64,000 bases of DNA from assembly GCA_002633005.1 (NCBI GenBank), contig NMRA01000011.1:1128429-1192428 (forward strand), given 5' to 3'. This DNA is from Phoronis australis. Taxonomy: Eukaryota > Phoronida > Phoronidae. The notes under the pieces are model-generated. The model saw nothing but the letters and a program-made list of their open reading frames with translations. It was not told where the DNA came from and did no database searches. A program made the position numbers and the translations under genes. Within the stretch, counting starts at the first letter, position 1. Each line of letters opens with the position of its first letter. This document shows positions 24,409 to 34,802 of the stretch, piece by piece.

Positions 24409-24546
24409 TGCCAGGCCCTCGACCCCCTGCTCAGATTGAGTGCTACGACATGTAGGCTTTTGAATTGTGTTTAAACCGTGCTCATTCCATCATGGCAATA
24501 GTGAATACGAGTCACCCAAGTTTATTGTGGCCTTTGTCAGTGACTA

Positions 24547-24816
24547 TCAAGTGTCTCTTTTGTGAATATTGACCAACCATTGGTTCTGTTCGTTGTGGCT
24601 CACATATGTCTGCAGCAATACTCGTGCAAGTGAGTCGAGTTTATATGGTCTCAAAGCCGGCGAAAAATCGCTAAGTGGGAAATCGAATGCATTGTCTGAT
24701 TCTTCAAGTACTTGAATGTGATACCCGTATCCACCCTCCTTCCTGTCTACATAATAATTGTCCAGTTCCCACTCAAAATCGTCCTCGACTTCTGATCTGC
24801 TGCTGTATTCCGCCAT
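24547..24816 (-). CDS. small acidic ORF, possible first exon, unrecognised
   Basis: An ATG at 24816 in a strong Kozak context (GCAATGGCGG) opens an 89-residue frame. It begins MAEYSSRSEVEDDFEWELD, is rich in Asp and Glu in its first third, and ends at a stop at 24547-24549. The start context and the biased N-terminus make it look more like coding sequence than most ORFs here, and it could be a first exon. It runs towards the broken THAP fragment on the other strand. I do not recognise the family; no signal peptide or membrane segment is visible. Confidence 0.3.
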   Translation of the reverse strand: MAEYSSRSEVEDDFEWELDNYYVDRKEGGYGYHIQVLEESDNAFDFPLSDFSPALRPYKLDSLARVLLQTYVSHNEQNQWLVNIHKRDT

Positions 24817-24831
24817 TGCAAGGATTTTCAA

Positions 24832-27800
24832 GTGACCAAACGTCTTCTACCCATTACATTAGTTGGCGGGAAACTTGGAACTAACTAATTTTTATTTAAA
24901 GTTAAAAGATTCTTAACTATTTGACATAAAAGTACTTATTTAGTTAGATATTATGGTAGTCATTTCATATAACTAACTGAAACCTCAAAAACTAAGAGAA
25001 TTGCGTGGTGGGAACTCTTTAAGGCTTGGGGACGAGGCTGGGTTTGTCCTCTGCCGTACCAAAGAAATTAATGTTAAAATTAATATTCTGTATTCACCAG
25101 GCATGCGCGGACATTTTCAAGACTTATCATCACAGAAGATGACATAGATGTTATGAGAACATAGTTTCGACAGATCGAAATTTGCCAATATTTTTTTTAC
25201 AGTTGAGGCTTCATGAAAGGATAGCCTGACGGAAATAACACAAAGACTGCGGTTTACGTGTCCATTAAATCCATTACTAGTGTTAATCATTTCAGTTCAA
25301 ATCAATTGAAGACGTCCTTTGAAATCTTCAAACTCTAGCTATGCCTTGAAACCTAACCCAATTACTTGCGTAGATTATAGCCAATGCTCAAGTATATTAA
25401 TAGCCCTTTATCACTTAGGGTTATATTAAATTACAAGGTACAAATAAATGATACAAAATGCAACTGTAGATGACAAAATTACTCGCATTTTGTCGTGTTT
25501 TGGGTCCCAAGAATTCCCTGTGAACCCCGAGGCCCAGATTCTGTTTTTTATGAGAAAGCAGCTTTTATAACAACGCCGACTAAATATCGTGATATTTCTG
25601 TTAAGTGCTACTGTCAGTTAGAAAACGCTATAGAACTGCATGGACTGCATTGTGAACAAATGTCTGCACTTAGGTCAGTTAGCATAAGTCATCAGCACTG
25701 GGCAAATTTGTTAAAACTTACAGTCGACCATGAGAAAGAGACAACAGTTTTTTATTTATTTTCAATCGACAAAATGTATAAATTACACCAAAATACTGTT
25801 TTTCATACCCAATTTCCATACACGTATGTCTTACTGATTCGTTAGTCAGGAAACGAAAGTCGCAAAATGAATGATTTAAGCAGTGCGGGACGCCGGTTTC
25901 AGAAACTTTGCTTTAACTCTTGTCAAAGCAAATTTCGTCCCTTAAAACTGACTTCTGTTCTTAGCCATTATGCTCAATATGTCTATTTTCACCCATTAGT
26001 TAGTTTGTTTTTTTGATCCATTAGTGTATTGTTTTAACATCTAAAAGAATAATTTATATTTTACAAAGATGGATAAGAATGGTCACTAATTTCGTTTTGA
26101 TGAATTCTGCTGAAATGACCACGGTAGGTTGGATATTCTTGACCCAATATGTCCATTTTGACCCATTATATCCGTTTTGATCCATATTACGTCCATTTTT
26201 GAATGCAAGGTTTACCGTTACCTTTGAGTCCAAATTTCTCTCGCTAGGAAGTTTTGATTTATGTATATTTCACAAAAGTGGATTAAAACGGATTTTACTT
26301 AGGTTTTAAACAATTTTCCGAAATGAACATAAAGGGTTAGAACTGAAGTGTCCGTTGAAAATTTTCAAAATTTTGTTGGTGAAAACTCGAATAATCCTCT
26401 CCAGTTCCTGATCCAAATAATTCTAAACCAACAGAACATGAAGGGTTTATCACCTTTAAAATGTGCTGCATCTAATATTCTGTTATTGAGTGTGGTATGA
26501 CACGCTACTCGTTTTCTAGCTGTTTACGGTTTAGGAGGGATTGTGTTTAGAAGTGCTTCAAACGCTCAGAACCTCATATCCGAATGTTGTAAGTTATTAG
26601 AATAGAAGTGTCACACATTTTTACTGCGTGTGTGTGTTGACGTATTTTGAAAATAAACGAGCATTCCATTCTATTCCACATTGACGAAATTATTTGATTA
26701 CCATCCTTTTGCAATGGAATTAATATCTCCCTCCAAAGTTTGTTCTATGGTTCACAGAGACCACGTAAAAAACCTCTTCTCTCGTTTTGGTTCTATGAAG
26801 GATGTTTGTCCCTACGTCTTTTATGCAACGGATGACATAACCATGTGACACAACACGTCATAGTGAGTTACATAAACGGGACCTGTGAATGAACAGCAGG
26901 TGCAAAAAATGACAAGCACGTTGGAGAGGCTGATAGATTAGCTCCATTTGTACGTGATCTGATAAGCTATTCCATGGCACAACTGACGAAGAGGAAAACT
27001 GTCTTCACGCGATTAGACAGTGAAGTGAAAGTTTTTTTGGTGGTCTGGTGAGTGGGAGTAAGAATACAGTCCGTCAAGTAGTCCGTTGCTTCAACCGATG
27101 ACGCAATCAGATACACGACACGAATCATGATGGCGGCGCGGCTGACAACCTGTAATCTCGTTTATGCATACCCACTTATCAATGACGCACAAAACACAAG
27201 GAAATATAACCTGTCAGTGTCTGCATCCCACTTCCTTGCAGATCGTGATGTTCATTTACTTATGAATCCCATGTAAACTGGAGAGGTAATTGCAGATTTC
27301 GATAGCAGGACTTTTTCTTAAAATTATGTAACTTTAATTTACACTCGACTAGCCTACTTGTTTTTCTGAATTTGTTCAAACGGATACTCGCTGTATAGTT
27401 TCACCAATGATACGACAGTAATGATTCATCTATGCAGAGTGCTTTGAATGTCGAGTAGCATATAAATGTCACTCATCGAGTCACTTATTCCAATAACAGT
27501 ACCTTTAAGTTAAAAGAAATAAGAAGGCGCCAGTCACTTACCGTCACCATCGCTGAGAACCTGTGACGTGCACGCTTCTCAGCCCAGAGGAGTTATGAAA
27601 AAATTAATATCGATTGGCGAAAGACTAGTGAGTGAGTGAAACTCAATCTCAAAGGGGAAAGCCAACATTTTGGTTTTAGTTTCACTAAACATGCAAATTT
27701 CCAATTATCTGTCAGAACCAAAAACTCGATCTTCCCTGGGCCATTACCGCTAATCCATGTGCCAACAGGGAAGTGACGTAAATGGACCAACAATGAATTT

Positions 27801-28410
27801 CCTCTGATTCGTTCTGTATCCACTTTAATTGAGTAAACGCAATGGCCGGCACGTTATTAAGAACGGTCATTCATGTCTGCTCAGTGAAAACGAATGGGGA
27901 AACATAATGCGGGAAGCTCATTGTTGGGCTGTTTACGCTCATTCGCAATTGCCTGGGAAGAGATAGGAAAGTCTAAGGCTCAGCCCACACAGGAGGCTAT
28001 GCCCCGAGTAAATGTCTCCTGAGCACATAGCTCGTGTCAAGGCGGTGAACAGTTGCATGAACTACCGGCTAGTTCATTCATTCGTTGTCGTGGGCTATAA
28101 GGTCACCAAACTATCATTCGAGCCAGCCAGCTGAGCTCTGATCAGGCTGTGCTTAAACGCAAACTCTGACAAGATGAACCGGCGACTCTGGGAGACATTT
28201 CTGACAACTTCTCGTAAATGGATACATTTAAATTCTGACGCATTTAGACACCTGCTGAATGACAAGAAATCCATAAATGAATGTATTACATATATTCAGT
28301 AGTTGGGGAATGACCAGAACAATAGCAAGTGTCGTCAAACACGAGATGTTGTGACTGAACCTCTAGACATGTGCGCATGCCCTTTATCAACAGTAACAGT
28401 AACCAGAAGT
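24832..28410. other. gene-free stretch
   Basis: A 116-codon frame at 25495 opens with GTG and matches nothing. Loose repetition of 'GTCCATTTTGACCCAT'-type phrases occurs at 25975-26200. Confidence 0.45.
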
Positions 28411-28677
28411 TAAAGATGCTATGTCTCATTAAGACCCCGAATATTCAAATTTGTAGCAAGTGCCACCTAGTGACTTCCTGAAGAATTGTGTTTACGAGCC
28501 AGTATAATCAAGAAAAGAAACAATTTGTAAATAAATTGGTGTTTTAAAGAAAACACCACAACTGATACACTTAAAAACAAGTGTGAACATAAAAAATTCT
28601 AGTAATTCCAAATACTACGCAATCATTATTTGATATTGAAATAAACTGTGCCTTGTTTCATTAGGGTAACGACAATG
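28411..28677 (+). repeat. R interspersed repeat, copy 2 (with CTCF-like core)
   Basis: Inverse orientation to copy 1. Contains GTGCCACCTAGTGA (28460-28473), AAAGAAAACACCACAACTGA and the terminal GTGCCTTGTTTCATT. Confidence 0.8.
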
Positions 28678-29011
28678 AATTCGGGCTAATTAAGTCAGGA
28701 CTCGGAAACAATGCGGAGCATGATTGCAATACGCTGTCTACTGAGAGGCATCACGGTAACAGCCCAAGTTGAAGAGTAACAGTTGTCGTTCGTCATAATT
28801 AGCTGTCTAGTGACTTGACACTCCTGCTTAAATCGTATTTTGCGTTCATGGCATGTGATCTTAGTGTGTACAGAAGCTGAAGGCCACCTACAATTGAGGT
28901 CTGGAAACTCCGCCGACACTCCTCACGGTGACCTCAACGAAAGCATTCGTTCTGGGATTTCATTTTGTTGTCACCTTGAACATTCAACATCATTCTACTT
29001 TGCGTCTCTGG

Positions 29012-29064
29012 CACATGGGCGACGCAGCACAGAAAGAAGCTACCAATGATGCGCCGCCCATGTG
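29012..29064. mobile_element. minimal CATGGGCGGCGCA micro-MITE
   Basis: CACATGGGCGACGCAGCAC at the left and TGCGCCGCCCATGTG at the right form a near-perfect inverted repeat around a short interior lacking the G/C stem. It lies 24 bp from the short transposon at 29089. Confidence 0.6.
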
Positions 29065-29088
29065 GTAGTGCAAATTCTAGGTATTTGC

Positions 29089-29249
29089 CAGGGGTGGATC
29101 CAGGATTTTGAGTTGGGGGGGGGCAGGGCAGAGGATTAGCCAGGATTTTGNCCAGGATTTTAACCGCCAGACATTCGCACCCCCGAACTGAAAAATGCAA
29201 TCTGGGAGAATTTTAGGGGGGGCATGGCCCCCTTCTAAATCCGCCACTG
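29089..29249 (+). mobile_element. short CAGTGGCGGAT element, copy 3
   Basis: About 161 bp with CAGGGGTGGATCC and AAATCCGCCACTG ends and a perfect 5-bp duplication TTTGC (29084-29088 and 29250-29254). An N at 29151 sits between two copies of CCAGGATTTT, so the local length may be an assembly error. Confidence 0.85.
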
Positions 29250-29313
29250 TTTGCACACACTTCTCGACCACATTTCTAAGGACGACACGGGAATCCCTGG
29301 GAAACTTCCACAG

Positions 29314-29592
29314 CATTGTCGTTACCGTAATGAAACAAGGCACAGTTTTTACTATTTGTTTATTTCGCTATCAAATAACGATTGCGTAATATTTGAAATT
29401 ACAAGGTTTTTTTCATATATTCACGCTTCTTTTTAAGTGCACCAGTGTGGCATTGTCTTTAAAACTGCAATTATCTACAAATTGTTTCTGTTCCTGATTA
29501 AACTTGTACACACAGTTCTACAGGTAGTTTACCAGATGTCGCTTGCTACAAATTTGAATATTCACGGTTTTAATAAGACATAACATTTTTAA
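29314..29592 (-). repeat. R interspersed repeat, copy 3 (core decayed)
   Basis: Same orientation as copy 1, starting CATTGTCGTTACCGTAATGA. The motif position reads ACCAGATGTCGC, so the core is largely lost. Similarity to the copy 1 side resumes at about 29870-29985, matching 9550-9640. Confidence 0.75.
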
Positions 29593-30525
29593 CACACGCT
29601 GCCCCCCCGCGCTGCTACGTGCCTTTTTAACTATTTAAATCACGTGACAAGAGACCACTCGTTAAATAAATAACGTACCGACTAGAAAATAATATCAATG
29701 AAACTGAATGTTCAAACCTTTAAATAAGTATTAACTGACGCTGCGTGTCGACTGGATGTTTAGATTACGCTCTTTCGGGGAAATACAAAGAGTGAAACTG
29801 TTTGTTAATAATCTCGAGAACCTTATTGCCGTAACATCGAACACACAATACAAACTCTCCGACTATATGCTCTGAACTGTGTTGCACAGACGCAAGAATT
29901 TCGCGAGTAAAGCTAGGGTGACCACCTACTCTTCTTATAACGCTTAGCGATATCTCGCAGTCTTTCGTGATTTTGCATTTTCACGAGTTCTTGGGTCTAC
30001 GGAACGCAAGCTCGGTATACAACGAAGTGTGCTAATTCTAAATTCACGTGGTAATAAACACGTGACATAAGCCTTGAGAAACCAAAGGACAAAGCACTAA
30101 ACGCTAATTCCTTAAAGCACAGCTGCTTTGAAATCGGTTAATTTCAGCCCGAGGCAGAGTAGGGCCTACATGTATGTATAACTGTAAGAGGTTAAAACCA
30201 ACCTAAAACTAGGTAGAATGAAATTGCCGCAGTTGGACAAGGGTGGGGTCATGACCAAAAAACCGTCACGAAATTCAATTTTTTGCTCAGCACAGGATAA
30301 TTTCCCAACAAACAATTTCAGGCCTCAGTAGTTGTGAAAATATATCCAATGGCTACACTGACGACGGGAATTCACATACCAACCTTCAACATCTAAGTCA
30401 TCACCTTAAATTCCGTAGGAAAAATATTTTAACTTCTTATTCAAAATCACAGTTAAGTTAGCTTAATTCCTACAACTGCAGATGTTAAAGCCATAAATAC
30501 CCTTAACAGACATTCGATGCACAAG
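29593..30525. other. gene-free stretch with a distant R-flank match
   Basis: 29870-29985 resembles 9550-9640 next to R copy 1 (GACGCAAGAATTTCGCG versus GACGCAACAATTTCGCG). The rest is unassigned. Confidence 0.45.
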
Positions 30526-30531
30526 TTTAAT
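30526..30531 (-). terminator. possible ATTAAA polyadenylation signal of the kinase gene
   Basis: ATTAAA on the minus strand about 145 bp past the kinase stop codon. No AATAAA on this strand is visible nearer. In AT-rich DNA a single hexamer is weak evidence. Confidence 0.25.
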
Positions 30532-30676
30532 TAACATACGTAGTGAGACGGCGTTCGACCAACCTTGGATTTTACTACACATAGATTCCATTATCTAAAT
30601 AAATACTAATTGAGATTCTAAGTAAAATAAACAAGATATGCAATGACATTGCAGTGAGTCAGGTCGGTGGCCAGTG

Positions 30677-31729
30677 CTATCGTGAGCTGCTGACTAGCCA
30701 GCTAGCAATCCGACTTCTCTTTTCTTCTTTCGATACGTCCGTTTCGACTCCATGCTGCTGAAGTATTTCGGCAATCTCGGCTTGTTCGCTCGAGCTATAG
30801 TCATCATCATAATCATCGTCATCATCACCTTGACTTTGACGTCGGATTTTAATCCACGTGTCGTCAACATATTTGTGAATTTCAGTCACGGGGCATCGTT
30901 TGATCGGCTTCACATCCAGCAACTTTCGAAAAAGGCGCATTAGTCGCGTCGTAAACTTGCCCCATTGCGAAGGAACCTTGCTCGTTTTTCGCCTCTGCCA
31001 GTGCCGAAACTCCTTGTAATACGAATCATGTTCGTCGGCATTTTCCCAAGGAAAATTTCCGGTCAGTACACAAAATAATAGCACCGCGAAGGCCCAAACG
31101 TCGTGATACGATTCCACGGTGTAACCTTCTCCTTTGAGCGATTCACAGATTTCCGGCGGGGTGTATGGAATTGTTCCGTTCTGTTTGCGTACCAAGGTAC
31201 CAACGGGTCGCGTCATGCCGAAATCAATCAGCTTGACACGCTCGTAAGTTTCGTCGAACACCAAGATATTTTCCGGTTTCACGTCTCTGTGTACCAAGTT
31301 TTTGCTATGCATAAAATCAAGAGCCGAGGCAATTTGTATCATGATTGTCTTGGCATGTTTTTCCGGCAGACCCATTTGCGGTGTTATCGTGTCAAACAAG
31401 TCACCAAGTGGAGCGTGCTCTTGAGCTAAAATATAGTGACTCTTTGTTTGAAAGGCAACATCAAAAGTATTTATCACAGATGTGTGTGCCGATAAAAAGT
31501 ACGCCCAGTTAAGTTCTCTTTGAAAGTCCTTTAGTTTAGTCGTCGACTTGGGTAGTTGTTTCAATGCCACTACAGTATCGGTTTGTTTACACCGAGCCAG
31601 AACCACTTTTCCGTACGTGCCTCGTCCCAGCGTCTTCAAAACGTCGTACGCTTTATTGAGAGAAATGTCTCGTATATCCTCGCTACTTCGCGGGCAAGCG
31701 TTCGATGAAATCTCTTCCATTGTCTTCAT
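30677..31729 (-). CDS. SBK1-like serine/threonine protein kinase
   Basis: Single-exon kinase ORF read to a TAG at 30677. Numbered from the first open GTG (31759), the visible motifs are: glycine loop GRGTYG (45-50), ATP-anchoring Lys in VALK (Lys67), helix-C Glu82, HRDVKPEN catalytic loop (157-164, Asp159), DFG metal site (179-181), a PPE in place of APE (201-203), DVWAF (220-224) and the late Arg288. All catalytic residues are present, so it should be active. Divergence inside the domain and the short N-terminus resemble the SBK1 (SH3-domain-binding kinase) family, whose substrates are poorly known. After the domain come an acidic Asp/Tyr run (311-321), a Ser cluster and a basic tail ending WLVSSSR. 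The GTG is unlikely to be the start. ATG at 31729 (residue 11) is used here, but ATG at 31720 (residue 14) has the better Kozak context (ACAATGG), giving 347 aa. The frame stays open upstream to about 31808, and a TTACAG before 31759 could be a splice acceptor, so an upstream exon is possible. No neighbouring gene is visible. Confidence 0.9.
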   Translation of the reverse strand: MKTMEEISSNACPRSSEDIRDISLNKAYDVLKTLGRGTYGKVVLARCKQTDTVVALKQLPKSTTKLKDFQRELNWAYFLSAHTSVINTFDVAFQTKSHYILAQEHAPLGDLFDTITPQMGLPEKHAKTIMIQIASALDFMHSKNLVHRDVKPENILVFDETYERVKLIDFGMTRPVGTLVRKQNGTIPYTPPEICESLKGEGYTVESYHDVWAFAVLLFCVLTGNFPWENADEHDSYYKEFRHWQRRKTSKVPSQWGKFTTRLMRLFRKLLDVKPIKRCPVTEIHKYVDDTWIKIRRQSQGDDDDDYDDDYSSSEQAEIAEILQQHGVETDVSKEEKRSRIASWLVSSSR

Positions 31730-32075
31730 GAGGAATCCTTCGACTAGTACGGGTGTCACCTGTAATGCATTGCTGTTCGAGGAGCTTTTGCCTCCTATAT
31801 CCTTGCACTAATCGTCTCCGCTTACCGATTGACTACGCAAACGCTTACAACAAAAGGCTTAGAAAAACAGGTCTCTCAGGAAATCGCAACATTAGCCTTT
31901 CACTTGCATGTTATTTTAACTTCGTCTCATTTGTCGTCAGTGATTTATCAGTCTCGTCAATTAAATAACACACGATATCCGCTGTGACAACCACGTCTCT
32001 TCTCTCGCGCAGTCTGCCAAGCAACAGAATTTATGCAGCAGTTTTATTCTTGGACTAGCGCGGATGATGTTTTTG

Positions 32076-32083
32076 TGACGTCA
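32076..32083. promoter_or_regulatory. CRE-like palindrome upstream of the kinase gene
   Basis: A perfect TGACGTCA octamer, the CREB/ATF full site, lies about 350 bp upstream of the kinase start codon, with a CCAAT pentamer at 32093-32097 close by. The two together suit a TATA-less promoter, and no convincing TATA box is visible. Promoter assignment is inference from position. Confidence 0.35.
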
Positions 32084-32099
32084 TATTGCCAGCCAATCA

Positions 32100-34520
32100 C
32101 CGGTCGCCGCAGGCCTGCAAGCAGAAAAACGATTATAGGCGTACTCAGTTGTCAACTTGCCAAACCAAATTAAATAGGAAACTTTGACCAAACTTACACT
32201 TCCACTAAGTACATTTGTCGTTTTCTATTCACTTTCTTATCATTTGGAGCATCGTAATGCAGGTGAAAGTATTTTTAGCCAAAAGCCAATACCCGAGCAT
32301 GACTTAAAGGCGGAATAAAACGGCTCCTAAGACTATAATGAAGAGACAACAATAACATAATTACAATGATGGCGTTAATGCAACGTTAAAAAAAACGATA
32401 TTTACCCTAAACACGTCGTGGGTTGGACTAAGTTATCTATTGTCTTATAAAGTCAAAAATTATAAAAGAAAAATAGCTAAATTAAATATAAAATATAAAA
32501 AGATAGATAAAACAGAACAGAATGATTTACATAGTTTGTTCTGTTCCAACAGTACCAACAGAACAAGTAATAGTTACAATAAATACGATGATAGTGAAAA
32601 TAAAAACAAACTAACAACAAAACCGTGATGACTTTAGGTAAAAGGCGCGACAAAAGCTGTCGGAAAACTTGTCTGGAAACATGAATAATAAAATAGTGGC
32701 ATTCCATTGAAGAACATCTGACGTCGCGTGCGGCCATAATTGTGAACAAATGAATCAACAAACGAATGGACGCTGTTACCATGGTGGAAAGATGGGCAGA
32801 GTTCCAAAATAAACCTTGGAAAATTGGATCACAGGTGCAATCTGTTTCCAGGGAAACTTGGCCACCAATAAAGGAGGAATTTACACCAGCTTAAAAACCC
32901 AGATCAGTCTGATAGTCGGATAATGAAAAAATTGGAAACGTGTGCTACCGTGAAAACGTTTCGTTCTCCACCCGCTAACGCCCCCGCATATAACACCTGG
33001 TTTTGCTTAATAAAATCTGGTTCAGTCGTTTCTTAAAAATTTCAGTCGGTTCAAAAAACCACAACTGAGCTTAAGAATACAAATGACTCACGTTTGAAGC
33101 TTTTTGGCAATGGGTGCATGGTTAAAAGCGTGAGAAACTGTCTACAATTTAAAAAACGACCAGAATGCAATGAAAGCGTTCAGGAGGAAAATAGTGAAGA
33201 AGTACTCTCCTCGGTCGATTCATATTTGATGGCCTTCTTCAGCTGGTCATCAACTTACCCCGAAGCACACTCTCTAGTCGTCATCAATTTCTGACTCTAC
33301 ACGGTTTAACCAACAACAAAATTCAACCAAGTTTCCAGATCATAACATGTTTAATAGCTCTTTATTTTTCTAGAAAAGAACTTCAAGACACGATTCCGTC
33401 ATCGCTGTATGGAACCCTTCTGCCCTCCACGATCGACGTCCCCGGTTTGACAAGGTGATTTATAATCTTTAGGCACCCTGACGATTAGTATACGAGCACT
33501 TTTATGCGGTACGCATCTCTATATAAAACTCTGCACTATTTTTAACCAAAAGGTATGTAACATAGTGCACCCAATCAGGCCTTATTACAATGTCCTATGG
33601 AGGGTTCGTAAATAAGTACCTGTCGCTTCGTAAAATGTGGCTATTCTACATACAGTGAATGTTATTCCGCGCGTAGAAATATTCATACGCAGAATAGGGA
33701 CGTTACGCTACGGGTACCCATGTCGATGAGCGCGCTTACCCGTGCGTGCAAGGCCAGTTTCTAAGACTGTTGCTGATTTCTATCAACACAGCATGACTTA
33801 AGGTACAAGTAAGTTTCAAACTATAATATTCATGAAAATTCAATTGATCTTGGCTTTTGCTCAGGGACGGCATTCATTCAACGACTTCGGAAATAGTATT
33901 GATACTAACAGAAGTCAGAACTGTTCTAACCTTAGGATTCTCACTAACCGCAATAGAACAAATGCCAGCGTTTTATAATTCTAGCATTTTAAGGATCCCA
34001 GAACGAATGCCAGATCCTTACTGATTCTAGGATTCCAGTACGCGTAAATAAATAAAGTACGCGAGCCGATATTGGTACGCGTAGCGTAACAAGCTTAATC
34101 CACGACCATCTATACGCGTAGAATAAAAACATTTTCACCCACAGACAAGCACTTTTGTAAGTACTTTTGGCACTTCGTAAGCTACACTGGTTTTGATCTA
34201 TTTCATTGCCAGAATATGTTCTTAACTGCAAAATTTAACTTCGCATGCAGCAGTAACAGGACATGAGCAAATTGCCGAAATGTTAGTCAAGCAACAAAAA
34301 ATGTCCAGTCGAAATGATCAACTTCAAAATAAAATAAAATAAGAATGCGGTTTATTAATCAAAAAATAATACATATGGAATCCATTACTATCACCGCAGA
34401 TAAAAACTAGTGTGAACGCGCCTTATTTCACGTTTCGACTTTTTTGATTCGTCCCAAAATCAAACTAAAACAATTGGTTGCCAAGGTAGTAATATTACTG
34501 ATGCAGCGTTCGACATAGCT
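32100..34520. other. upstream region of the kinase gene, otherwise empty
   Basis: A very A-rich run at 32440-32600 and several short ORFs. No exon is recognised, though a 5' untranslated exon of the kinase could lie here. Confidence 0.4.
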
Positions 34521-34802
34521 TTAGAACTGCTATGTCTCGTCATTAAAACTGTGAATATTTGAATGTGTAGCAAGCGCCACTTAGTGACTTCCTGGAGAAC
34601 TGTGTGTACAAGTATAATCAGGAAAAGGAACAATTTGTAATTAAAGTACAGTTTTAAAGAAAACACTACAACTGATAGAATTAACAACAAGTGTGTACAA
34701 ATAAAAATCCTAGTAATTCCAACCATTACGCAATCGTTATTTGATAGTGAAATAAGCAAATAATAAAAACCGTACCTTGTTTCATTTTAGATAACGACAA
34801 TG
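34521..34802 (+). repeat. R interspersed repeat, copy 4 (with CTCF-like core)
   Basis: Same orientation as copy 2 and closest to it: GCTATGTCTCGTCATTAA at the start, GCGCCACTTAGTGA at 34574-34587, AACGACAATG at the end. Confidence 0.8.

Noticed and set aside
25495-25845. 116-codon plus-strand frame
   Set aside because: GTG start, no family resemblance, no conserved-looking pattern.
31103-31429. 108-codon plus-strand frame
   Set aside because: Antisense shadow of the kinase gene.
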